From positions 1 through 48,173 of the forward strand of contig JAOAPH010000178.1 of the NCBI GenBank assembly GCA_025462835.1: a stretch of 48,173 nt of DNA. The letters are read 5' to 3'. This stretch comes from Candidatus Angelobacter sp. (GTDB lineage Bacteria; Acidobacteriota; Terriglobia; Terriglobales; Acidobacteriaceae). The position numbers and the translations under genes are program-made. How positions within the stretch are numbered: the first letter of the stretch is position 1; each line of letters starts with the position of its first letter. The notes beneath the pieces are model-generated. The model saw nothing but the letters and a program-made list of their open reading frames with translations, did not search any database and had not been told where the DNA came from. Shown here one piece after another: positions 41,270 to 48,173 of the stretch.

Positions 41270-42475
41270 ATGGCAATGGGAAGCAGCAAAAAGAAGAACC
41301 GCAAAATTTATATCGGCGTGGGTGTCGCTGTCGCAGTCTTGATTGTTGCCGGCATCGTGTATGCCAAGTCCGGTGGCACCAAGATCGACGATTCCAAGAT
41401 CGGCAAAGTGGAGCAGGGTGATCTTGCCAAGAGCGTCGTCGCCACGGGTAAGATCGAGCCCATTACCAAAGTCGAGATCAAGTCCAAGGCCAGCGGCATC
41501 GTGAAGCGCTTGCTGGTGGATGCAGGAGACACTGTCAAAGCCGGACAGGTCCTGGCTGAGTTGGACAAAGAAGAGATCCAGGCCAGCCTCAATCAATCTC
41601 GCGCATCGTTTGAAGCCGCCGAAGCCAATCTCCGCGCCACCGACGCCGACATCGAGCGCGCCAAAGCTGACGCTGTCGGTCCCGACGTTCCTACCTTGCA
41701 GCGTGCATATGAACGCGCGCAGCAGATGGCAAAGGACGGTGTCGTTTCGCAATCCAATCTTGACGACGCCCAGCGCGCTTACGAATTGGCGGTAAACAAG
41801 CGCGATATGGCGCGCGCGAACCTTGTCGTAAGCAAGGCCAAACAGGCCCAGGCCAAGGCGCAGGTTGCCCAGCAGCGCGCGAACGTTGACCAGATCGAGA
41901 CCCAGTTTCGCAATTCCACCATAACTTCCCCCATCGATGGCATCGTCCTCTCCCGCGATGTTGAAGTCGGCGCCGCCGTCAGTTCCATCCTTGTGTTGGG
42001 TTCCTCCGCCACTCTTGTGATGACCCTCGGCGACACGCATGAGGTCTTCGTAAAAGGCAAAGTGGATGAGAGCGATATTGGCAAAGTGTTTCTCGGCCAA
42101 ACAGCCCGGATCAAAGTCGAGTCATTCAAGGACAAGAGCTTCGACGGCAAGGTCACCAAAATTTCTCCCATGGGAACGGAAAAGGATAACGTCACTACCT
42201 TTGAAGTCCGCGTTTCCATCACCAATCCCGGCGGACAACTGAAAGCAGCCATGACCGCGAACGCTGAGATCCTTCTCGAAGAACACAAGAACGTGCTTTA
42301 TATCCCCGAAGGCGCACTCATCTACGACAAAGATAAGAACGCATCGGTCGAAGTTCCTGACCCCAAGGCCCCCGAAGGCAAGCGCAAGACCACTGTCAAG
42401 GTGGGTATCTCCAACGGATCAAAAACAGAATTGCTGGCCGGACTCAAGAAGGACGACAAAGTCGTTCTGCAATAG
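41270..42475 (+). CDS. HlyD/MacA-type periplasmic adaptor
   Basis: 401 aa. GGAGGCA lies about nine bases before the ATG at 41270. An N-terminal anchor (about 13-32) is followed by a lipoyl/barrel-sandwich half motif (IKSKASGIVKRLLVDAGDTV), a long coiled-coil hairpin (about 100-205, ending in QVAQQRANVDQIETQFR), the second lipoyl half (STITSPIDGIVLSRDVEVGA), and a beta-barrel and membrane-proximal domain. It is a component of ABC- or RND-type efflux systems. No MacB- or RND-type pump gene follows; instead two DUF4097 genes do, starting 33 bases later. A pump encoded elsewhere, or a non-efflux role, is possible. Confidence 0.9.
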   Translation: MAMGSSKKKNRKIYIGVGVAVAVLIVAGIVYAKSGGTKIDDSKIGKVEQGDLAKSVVATGKIEPITKVEIKSKASGIVKRLLVDAGDTVKAGQVLAELDKEEIQASLNQSRASFEAAEANLRATDADIERAKADAVGPDVPTLQRAYERAQQMAKDGVVSQSNLDDAQRAYELAVNKRDMARANLVVSKAKQAQAKAQVAQQRANVDQIETQFRNSTITSPIDGIVLSRDVEVGAAVSSILVLGSSATLVMTLGDTHEVFVKGKVDESDIGKVFLGQTARIKVESFKDKSFDGKVTKISPMGTEKDNVTTFEVRVSITNPGGQLKAAMTANAEILLEEHKNVLYIPEGALIYDKDKNASVEVPDPKAPEGKRKTTVKVGISNGSKTELLAGLKKDDKVVLQ

Positions 42476-42508
42476 CTCCAACTCGTAACGCAAGATTGTG
42501 AGGCGCTA

Positions 42509-43399
42509 ATGAAATCGATACGAATTTCCAATGTTGCTCTGATCGCGATTGTCGCACTGGCACTTGGTCAAATGGCTCTGGCGTCTGACGCCACGGGATC
42601 GTTCTCCAAGACGCTGACTGTCTCCGGCACGCCGGAAGTCTCGATCATGACGGGTTCCGGACACATCAATGTTCGCGCCGGAAACACGAATTCGGTCATC
42701 ATCGAAGGCAGGATCAAGGCCAATGACAACTGGAGCAGTTGGTTCGGCGGCGGCGGAAATCTTTCCGCGGAGGAGCGGATAAAGCGCATTGAGGCCAATC
42801 CTCCCATCGTGCAAAGCGGAAACACCATCACCATCGGCAAGATCGATGACAGCGACCTCCGGCAAAACATTTCCATCAGCTATGACGTCACCGTTCCCGC
42901 CGCAACCAAGTTGGAATCCCGGACAGGATCAGGCGGTGTAGAAATTGATAGCCTGCAAGGGCCTGTAAAAGCGGAAAGCGGTTCCGGCGGCATTCGCGTC
43001 AGCAAGATCACAAATGATGTCCACCTCAACACCGGTTCCGGCGGTATCCAGCTCGATGGCGCGGAAGGAAAAGTCTCCGCTCACACTGGTTCCGGACACA
43101 TCAGGCTCTACAACATCAACGGCGGATTGGACGCCAGCACCGGCAGCGGCGGCATTGAAGCGGAAGGAAACGCAACCCGCGATTGGGAGTTGCACACCGG
43201 CTCCGGGGGGATCAGGGTCCGGCTTCCACAGCAGGCTGGGTTCAAGGTGGACGCACATTCCGGCTCAGGCGGCGTCCGGGTCAATCATCCGCTGACTATG
43301 CAAGGTTCACTGCGGCGCAACCACATCGAAGGCACCGTCGGAAATGGCGGCCCCATGTTGACTCTACGCACGGGCTCGGGCGGCATACAAATCGACTAG
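42509..43399 (+). CDS. DUF4097 beta-strand repeat protein (first paralogue)
   Basis: 296 aa. Signal peptide (IRISNVALIAIVALALGQMALA-SD) then a head region (TGSFSKTLTVSGTPEVSIMT) and eight or so copies of a short strand repeat around the phrase TGSGG(I/V), e.g. TRTGSGGVEIDSL, SGSGGIRVSKI and NTGSGGIQLDGA. This is the DUF4097/GIN-type right-handed beta-helix-like stack, secreted or surface located. A Gly-rich FGGGGNL loop occurs near 80. The function of DUF4097 proteins is unknown. Its paralogue follows 12 bases downstream with the same layout, suggesting tandem duplication. Confidence 0.88.
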   Translation: MKSIRISNVALIAIVALALGQMALASDATGSFSKTLTVSGTPEVSIMTGSGHINVRAGNTNSVIIEGRIKANDNWSSWFGGGGNLSAEERIKRIEANPPIVQSGNTITIGKIDDSDLRQNISISYDVTVPAATKLESRTGSGGVEIDSLQGPVKAESGSGGIRVSKITNDVHLNTGSGGIQLDGAEGKVSAHTGSGHIRLYNINGGLDASTGSGGIEAEGNATRDWELHTGSGGIRVRLPQQAGFKVDAHSGSGGVRVNHPLTMQGSLRRNHIEGTVGNGGPMLTLRTGSGGIQID

Positions 43400-43411
43400 G
43401 CGAGGAACTTA

Positions 43412-44404
43412 ATGAGATTTATGTTACGAAAACATTTTCCCGCGGTGCTGTTGTTTTCAGTCGCGATTGCGCTCACCCAGACGGCCGCAGCGTACGACGC
43501 AAACGGATCATTTTCCCGCACGTTGACCGTCTCTGGTACTCCGGACGTGGAAATCACCACCGGCTCCGGCGACATTACCGTCCACTCCGGCAACGCAACC
43601 TCCGTGATCGTGCAAGCCAAGATTCATGCCAGCGACTCCTGGTTCGGCGGCGGAGCCTCCGCATCCGAGAAGGTCAAGCGCATCGAATCCAATCCTCCCA
43701 TCTCGCAAAGCGGTTCCGTGATCAAGATCGGCAGGATCGAAGACCGCGATCTGCGCAACAACGTCTCTATCAGTTACGACGTTACGTTGCCGAACACTTC
43801 GCGTCTGCACACCGAGACCGGTTCCGGCGACCAGACCATTCAGGACATCCAGGGCCCGCTGCGCGCCACCTCCGGATCTGGAAACATCAGGTCCAGCAAG
43901 ATATCGAGCGAAGTCCGCGTAAATACCGGTTCCGGTGACATCAACCTGGAAACGGTAAAAGGTTCTGTCTACGCCAATGCGGGCAGTGGAAACATCAACG
44001 CCAATGGCATTGCCGGCGGGTTTTACGCCGAGACGGGCAGCGGCGATGTAACTCTCGTGCAGGACGCAACGGGCCACGTGGTTGCTAAGACCGGTTCAGG
44101 ACACGTCAGTCTCAAGAACGTGAAGGGCGGGGTTGAAGCGCGTACCGGAAGCGGCGGCGTTGAAGCTCAAGGCGAAGCCAAAGGTGATTGGGACATTCAC
44201 ACCGGCTCCGGCGACATCGTCTTGCATTTGCCTTCACAGGCCGCGTTCAACGTGGACGCAAAGAGCAATTCCGGCGACGTGACCGTGAATCATCCCATCA
44301 CTGTTCAGGGCTCGGTGAAGAAAAATCAAGTTCAGGGCAAAGTCGGAAATGGCGGCCCACTCTTGAGCTTGCAGACCGGCTCAGGTGAGATTCGTATTGA
44401 GTAA
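43412..44404 (+). CDS. DUF4097 beta-strand repeat protein (second paralogue)
   Basis: 330 aa. It has a signal peptide (AVLLFSVAIALTQTAAA) and the same head as its neighbour (NGSFSRTLTVSGTPDVEITT, WFGGGASASEKVKRIESNPP). The repeats use TGSGD(I/V) rather than TGSGG, with one or two extra copies, which accounts for the 34 added residues. Similarity along the entire length marks it as a tandem duplicate that has since diverged. GAGG lies close to the ATG at 43412, but the start at residue 3 (MLRKHF) is also possible. Probably the last gene of the adaptor-DUF4097 operon. Confidence 0.88.
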   Translation: MRFMLRKHFPAVLLFSVAIALTQTAAAYDANGSFSRTLTVSGTPDVEITTGSGDITVHSGNATSVIVQAKIHASDSWFGGGASASEKVKRIESNPPISQSGSVIKIGRIEDRDLRNNVSISYDVTLPNTSRLHTETGSGDQTIQDIQGPLRATSGSGNIRSSKISSEVRVNTGSGDINLETVKGSVYANAGSGNINANGIAGGFYAETGSGDVTLVQDATGHVVAKTGSGHVSLKNVKGGVEARTGSGGVEAQGEAKGDWDIHTGSGDIVLHLPSQAAFNVDAKSNSGDVTVNHPITVQGSVKKNQVQGKVGNGGPLLSLQTGSGEIRIE

Positions 44405-44427
44405 CCGCTCTTCCTCCGAACTTGGGG

Positions 44428-44874
44428 TTACTCGTTACAGGCGGCGGATGTCGAAATCGATATCCGCCGTTCGTTTTCTCCGGCGTGGTCAATCGCGATC
44501 TCCACATCTCGTTCCCGGCGGAAGCGCTCGAATTTTTCTCCCCATTCGACAAGCAATACGCTGCTGCCGTTCATCAAGTCATCGATGCCGAGCGTCTCCA
44601 GCTCCCTCAAAGTGTCGATGCGGTAGAGATCGATGTGGTAAAGCGTTACGTCCTTCGCGCGATACTCATGCACCAGCGTGAACGTAGGACTAGTCACGTC
44701 TTCCTGCTGTGCGGCGGCGAAACCTTCGGCGATTCCCTTCACCAGCGTCGTCTTACCGGCGCCCAGATCTCCGCGCAACAGCACCACTTTTGGCGGCGAT
44801 AGCAAGCCATTCAGCCCACGACCAAATTCAATGGTCTCTTCGGGAGAGTGTGTTGTTGTGGTTTTCGGTTGCAT
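44428..44874 (-). CDS. tsaE: tRNA threonylcarbamoyladenosine biosynthesis ATPase
   Basis: 148 aa from ATG 44874; the frame 21 codons longer adds an unconserved lead. P-loop GDLGAGKTTLVKGIAEG (Lys41, Thr42), TSPTFTLVHEY and HIDLYRI give the TsaE/YjeE family. It supplies ATP-dependent turnover to the TsaBCD t6A machinery in the cytosol. In many bacteria it is next to nnr (yjeF); here the two share a strand, but a 0.4-kb repeat tract separates them. Normal family length, no odd residues. Confidence 0.95.
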   Translation of the reverse strand: MQPKTTTTHSPEETIEFGRGLNGLLSPPKVVLLRGDLGAGKTTLVKGIAEGFAAAQQEDVTSPTFTLVHEYRAKDVTLYHIDLYRIDTLRELETLGIDDLMNGSSVLLVEWGEKFERFRRERDVEIAIDHAGENERRISISTSAACNE

Positions 44875-44941
44875 GGAGATTGATGGTAAAGATACTACGG
44901 CTGCATTCAAGAACTTTACCAGGGTTGGCGATAGCATAGCT

Positions 44942-45089
44942 TCCGGGTGGCGCAGCTGACTTTGCCTTGCTCCGGCGCTGGCGCAGCCGCCTTTGCCTTG
45001 CTCCGGGTGGCGCAGCCGCCTTTGCCTACTCCGGCGCTGGCGCAGCTGCCTTTGCTTACTCCGGCGCTGGCGCAGCTGCCTTTGCTTTG
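44942..45089. repeat. Imperfect tandem repeat, about 30-bp unit, five copies
   Basis: Units start TCCGG(cgct or gt)GGCGCAGC and end in CTTTGCC or CTTTGCT, e.g. 44942, 44971, 45002, 45030 and 45060, with 28-31-base spacing; a sixth partial (CTCCGGGTGGCGCAG) lies at 45215-45229. The array begins immediately upstream of tsaE. Minus-strand frames in it (Gly-Ser-Cys-Ala-type repeats) look like chance translation. Origin or function not known. Confidence 0.75.
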
Positions 45090-45093
45090 ACAG

Positions 45094-45300
45094 GGCACGG
45101 CTTTAGCCGTGCCGACAAGACGGGATGATTGCCGGCTTTAGCCGCCGAGGTTATCTCCTTGTCAGTTCCCGAAATTTCCTGCGCTTCGGTGTTATCACTT
45201 CCCTCAGTTTTCCGCTCCGGGTGGCGCAGAGCCTGCCCTGAGCGAAATCGAATGGGCCTTTAGGCCTGCATTAAGTCTGTTTAAAAAGAGGGCTTTAGCC
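45094..45300. repeat. Cluster of GGCTTTAGCC-type palindromes
   Basis: GGCACGGCTTTAGCCGTGCC (45094-45113), CGGCTTTAGCCG (45133-45144), GGCCTTTAGGCC (45255-45266) and GGCTTTAGCC (45291-45300, next to the nnr stop) are close palindromes built around TTTA. The rest of this 364-base gap has no gene. The first is a strong hairpin. Such palindromes recur in intergenic regions of acidobacterial genomes, from memory. Confidence 0.65.
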
Positions 45301-45301
45301 T

Positions 45302-46846
45302 TTACAGAATATCAGCATCAAGCGAAGCCGCAGCTTTGCGGAACGCCTGCGGCAATCCGAGGAGCAGGTCAGTAGCGATGAGAGAGGCTTCGCCAATCTC
45401 GTCTCGCACCAGGTCACCGGCCATGCCGTGCAGGTACACACCCGCGATGACGGCAGTAGGAATGTCGGTCGGACCTTGGGCAATCAGCCCTGCAATGATC
45501 CCGGTTAGGATGTCACCCGTTCCGCCGGTCGCCATTCCCGGATTTCCCGTGTTGTTGATCCACACCCGTCCGCCGGATTCGGCGACAACCGTTCGATTTC
45601 CCTTCAGCACGACGTATGCGTTGTGCTCGCGCGCATATTGGCGCGCCACACCGACCCTGTCACTCTGTATTCCTTGGATGGAGAGGCCGGTCAATCGCGC
45701 CATCTCTCCGGGATGCGGAGTGATCACCAGCGGTCGGTTGTTTCCATTCAAATATTCGCGATGCTCCTGAAAAGCATTCAGCCCATCGGCATCAAGAACC
45801 ACGGGAAGCTGTGAGCGATCCAGCATTGCGCGAACAAATTGTGCCGCTTCGCGGTCGCCGGAAATCCCCGGACCGATCGCCGCCACATCCTTGCTCTCAC
45901 TGAACTTCCGCAGTGATTCCAATGCAAGGATTGAGAATGTCCCTTTTTCCGTCTCCGCCAACGGCTCCGTCATCAACTCCGGAGCGAATCCCGCCACTGT
46001 GGCCTGCACTGACTTCGGAGTGCCGACCGTGACCAGTCCCGCACCCGCGCGCAGCGCCGCCATGCCCGCCATCGCAGCGGCCCCCGCTTTTCCCAGTGAT
46101 CCCCCAAGGACCAACACGTGGCCGAAGGTTCCCTTGTTTGAATCCGGCTTTCGCGGCGTGAGCAACGCAGCAAAATCTTGCGGCGTGATCAGATTCAAAT
46201 CACTAGTTGAAACGATCGCTTCGGGCGGAGTCCCAATCTGTTTCAAAGCGGTCGGTATCGAGGCGAACTGGAAGACATGAGCCGGCTTCAATGCGGTGAA
46301 GGTAACGATGGCATCGGCATGGACAAGGGGCTCAGGGCTGGGTTGTGTGCCGTCCGCATTCGCGCCCGACGGAATATCGACAGCGACGATCAGCGCCTCA
46401 CTCGCATTCATCCTTTCGATTGCCGCAGCATAAACTCCCTCAACCGGAGGACGTGAGCCCGTGCCCAGGATGGCGTCAATGAATAGATCGACCTCGCTCC
46501 AAGCGTGCTGCGCCACTTCCTCTGCCGACCGCGTGACAATCGGCTTTACCGGCAAGTGCTTGAACATCTCCGCCGCATCGCCTTTGAGTTCCGCAGGATC
46601 GGCGAGAAGGACAACAGCAACGTCCTTCTCCGCTTCTTGCAGCTTCCGCGCAGCCACAAAACCGTCACCGCCATTGTTGCCTCGTCCGCAGATTACTTGA
46701 ATGCGTTGCGCGTGAGGAAAACGGTCAACGACGAATTCGGCCACCGCCGAACCGGCATTCTCCATCAATGTGAGCGAAGGGACGCCGTGCTTCTCGGTAG
46801 TGGCCCGGTCGATCTCGCGCATCTCCGCTGCCGTGACTATCTTCAT
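45302..46846 (-). CDS. nnr: Bifunctional NAD(P)H-hydrate epimerase / ADP-dependent dehydratase
   Basis: 514 aa. It repairs hydrated NAD(P)H. The N-terminal YjeF epimerase domain (about 1-215) has ATTEKHGVPSLTLMENAG and VICGRGNNGGDGFVAAR. The C-terminal NnrD-type dehydratase (about 230-510) has GGSLGKAGAAAMAGMAALRAG, VVLDADGLNAF, ITPHPGEMARL and GNPGMATGGTGDILTGIIAG, the ribokinase-like ADP/substrate site. Overlaps the upstream potassium-channel gene by ATGA (46843-46846). The downstream tsaE gene is separated by a 0.4-kb repeat tract. Confidence 0.96.
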   Translation of the reverse strand: MKIVTAAEMREIDRATTEKHGVPSLTLMENAGSAVAEFVVDRFPHAQRIQVICGRGNNGGDGFVAARKLQEAEKDVAVVLLADPAELKGDAAEMFKHLPVKPIVTRSAEEVAQHAWSEVDLFIDAILGTGSRPPVEGVYAAAIERMNASEALIVAVDIPSGANADGTQPSPEPLVHADAIVTFTALKPAHVFQFASIPTALKQIGTPPEAIVSTSDLNLITPQDFAALLTPRKPDSNKGTFGHVLVLGGSLGKAGAAAMAGMAALRAGAGLVTVGTPKSVQATVAGFAPELMTEPLAETEKGTFSILALESLRKFSESKDVAAIGPGISGDREAAQFVRAMLDRSQLPVVLDADGLNAFQEHREYLNGNNRPLVITPHPGEMARLTGLSIQGIQSDRVGVARQYAREHNAYVVLKGNRTVVAESGGRVWINNTGNPGMATGGTGDILTGIIAGLIAQGPTDIPTAVIAGVYLHGMAGDLVRDEIGEASLIATDLLLGLPQAFRKAAASLDADIL

Positions 46847-47853
46847 CTCGCAGCGCCTACGGCAATCTCTTCTAGCTTCGGCATCTTGGCTGCCTCTCCC
46901 ATCACGATCAGGAAATCGCCCGCTTTGATCTCCTGGTTGGCGGTGGGATTGAAACCAGGCTCGCCGTCCGCACGCTTGATCGCCAGGATCATGATTCCCA
47001 AGTCACGATGTATCCCCGATGTTCCAACCGTTGCTCCGGCAAGCCGCGATCTCTTGTCTATCAGAATCTCTTCTATAACCATCTCCTCGTGCAAGTCGTG
47101 CGAGATGGCGACATCGAGAAAATCCACCACGTTCGGCCGCAGAAATGATTGTGCGATCCTATGTCCGGCAAAAGCGTAGGGCGAGACTACGGAATCGGCG
47201 CCTGCTTTGATCAGGTGCTTCTCGGCATCTTCTTCGCTTGCGCGCGCGATGATCTTCAGTTTTGGATTGAGCCCGCGTGCAGTCAGGACAATGTAAATAT
47301 TAGTTGCATCCGTAGTAGTCGCGGCCACCAAGCCAATCGCGGTTTCGATATGCGCCTGCCGGAGGACAGCTTCTTTCGTGGCGTCACCGGAGATGATCAG
47401 CCAGTCTTTGTCGGCTGAACGCTCGAGTTGCGTAGCGCTGTTCTCGATCACGACAAAGGGCACCGGACGCCGCGCAAGCTCCTTTGCCGAACTGATGCCA
47501 ACTCGCCCTGCGCCGCAGATGATGTAGTGCCCGGTCAGGCGGTCAATCTCTCGCGCCATCTTTCGCCTTCCAAAAACCTTCTCGATTTCGAATTCTAGCA
47601 AAGCATACGTCATCGTCCCGATGGCGAAGTAAACCAGTCCAACTCCCGCTGTGATTAAACCAATGTTGAACAATCGTCCGTGATAGGAAAGCGGATGCAC
47701 CTCGCCGTATCCCACGGTGGAGAAGGTGATCACCACCATGTAGAACGAATCGAACCACGGCCAACCTTCGATGAAATGGAAGCCGACAGTACCCAGCGCA
47801 GTGAATGCGACCAGCGCGGTCAGGACCATCCGGATTCTGGACCAGCTCTTCAT
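46843..47853 (-). CDS. Two-TM potassium channel with TrkA-N/TrkA-C domains
   Basis: 336 aa. Two helices (about 8-25 and 62-85) enclose a pore with selectivity filter TVGYG (46-50). A Rossmann RCK domain (TrkA-N, about 106-225) begins HYIICGAGRVGISSAKELA, and a TrkA-C domain (about 245-330) ends with GDFLIVMGEAAKMPKLE. Architecture as in MthK/Kch-type ligand-gated channels. Probable K+ channel of the inner membrane, gated by a cytosolic nucleotide or cation; the ligand is unknown. Start ATG 47853. The stop overlaps the nnr start. Confidence 0.93.
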   Translation of the reverse strand: MKSWSRIRMVLTALVAFTALGTVGFHFIEGWPWFDSFYMVVITFSTVGYGEVHPLSYHGRLFNIGLITAGVGLVYFAIGTMTYALLEFEIEKVFGRRKMAREIDRLTGHYIICGAGRVGISSAKELARRPVPFVVIENSATQLERSADKDWLIISGDATKEAVLRQAHIETAIGLVAATTTDATNIYIVLTARGLNPKLKIIARASEEDAEKHLIKAGADSVVSPYAFAGHRIAQSFLRPNVVDFLDVAISHDLHEEMVIEEILIDKRSRLAGATVGTSGIHRDLGIMILAIKRADGEPGFNPTANQEIKAGDFLIVMGEAAKMPKLEEIAVGAAR

Positions 47854-47884
47854 TGCGGGAAATGGATTACAGCGGGATTGTATA

Positions 47885-47916
47885 GGAAAAAGAAAAGCCC
47901 TCCGTGAACGGAGGGC
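47885..47916 (-). terminator. Intrinsic terminator of the permease gene
   Basis: GCCCTCCG (47897-47904) and CGGAGGGC (47909-47916) form an 8-bp stem with a TGAA loop; on the minus strand it is followed by TTTTCTTTTTCC. It stops the leftward permease transcript 22 bases after the stop codon. Confidence 0.85.
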
Positions 47917-47937
47917 CTGTTTGGTTACAGAGATTGC

Positions 47938-48173
47938 CTAGCGTTGTGCCGAACCTGCAGCCACAAGGCTTGGAGAATTCTGCACCTTGCTGTGGTTCTT
48001 GCTATAGGTGAAATAAATCACCAGGCCTATTGCGAGCCATATAAACAATCGTGCCCAGTTTACCCATCCAAGTTTGTACATCATGTATCCGTTGAAGAGT
48101 ATGCCCATGATCGGGACGAACGGCACCCACGGAGTACGGAAGGGTCGCGCCTGCCCTGGATTTGTTCGGCGTA
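47938..48173 (-). CDS. Amino-acid permease (APC/CAT family), C-terminus only
   Basis: The minus-strand frame is open from 48173 (window edge) to the TAG at 47938 and gives 77 residues. Features are RPFRTPWVPFVPIMGILFNG, then a helix pair including WVNWARLFIWLAIGLVIYFT and a polar tail after YSKNHSKVQ, as in the last two helices of cationic amino-acid transporters (YfnA-like). The annotated internal GTG at 48126 is not a start. A terminator follows the gene. Confidence 0.85.
   Translation of the reverse strand, partial: RRTNPGQARPFRTPWVPFVPIMGILFNGYMMYKLGWVNWARLFIWLAIGLVIYFTYSKNHSKVQNSPSLVAAGSAQR

Noticed and set aside
44916-45098. Minus-strand Gly-Ser-Cys-Ala repeat ORF
   Set aside because: It is the translation of the tandem repeat units; no ribosome-binding site and the unit length varies between 28 and 31, breaking the frame pattern.
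1-48173. CRISPR array, tRNA, rRNA, transposase or prophage genes
   Set aside because: None seen on reading through both strands; the tandem repeats at 44942-45089 lack distinct spacers of constant length and are not a CRISPR array.

Overview
The window looks like a chromosomal contig from a soil-type member of the Acidobacteriota (Terriglobia-like). This is an inference from gene content: an Oar-type TonB receptor with a carboxypeptidase-regulatory domain, an uppS-cdsA-dxr-rseP-(ispG) block, an aroF of the type with an N-terminal regulatory domain, DUF4097 proteins and a PspA/flotillin/NfeD cluster, all at moderately high G+C. No rRNA, tRNA, CRISPR array, insertion sequence or prophage was recognised. 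Both ends cut genes: rph on the left and an amino-acid permease on the right.

Layout. 1-8.2 kb is mixed housekeeping: the rph 3' end, a GxxExxY gene between inverted repeats, a LacD-type aldolase, a secreted cupin, an SDR, guaA, and several membrane or secreted proteins of unknown function. 8.0-16.5 kb holds leuS, nfo, a decayed RidA gene, a frameshifted secreted phosphoesterase, aroF, a beta-propeller lipoprotein and an ICMT-like methyltransferase. 16.5-23.4 kb has a small lipoprotein, a bacilliredoxin and a metal-homeostasis locus. In that locus a MerC-like protein, a CxxC protein and a TonB receptor run leftward, and an RcnR-like regulator and a P1B-type ATPase run rightward, around a G-tract operator.

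23.5-30.5 kb is an isoprenoid/envelope operon (uppS, cdsA, dxr, rseP, then ispG). It is interrupted between rseP and ispG by a compact A+T-richer module of two divergent genes, each followed by a tiny ORF overlapping it by ATGA. 30.5-36.5 kb is a long leftward run: XRE regulator, NfeD, flotillin, a 59-aa glycine-rich membrane protein, PspA, a single-TM protein, a CAP-domain protein, DUF72 and a 49-aa membrane protein. It reads as a membrane-stress operon with several small proteins too short for routine gene calling.

36.6-37.4 kb is a HigBA toxin-antitoxin unit with its own promoter, operator and terminator. 37.4-41.1 kb carries DppC- and DppB-type permease genes in convergent orientation, a YfcE-like phosphoesterase and a CNNM/CorC protein. 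41.1-44.4 kb is an adaptor (HlyD-type) plus two tandem DUF4097 paralogues behind a nested palindrome. 44.4-48.2 kb has tsaE, a tandem-repeat/palindrome tract, bifunctional nnr, a two-TM potassium channel with a TrkA-type domain, and the partial permease.

The strongest candidates for something undescribed are the divergent micro-ORF module at 28.2-29.1 kb, the flotillin/PspA operon with its microproteins, and the RcnR-type metal locus with an ATPase whose CPC motif reads GAC.
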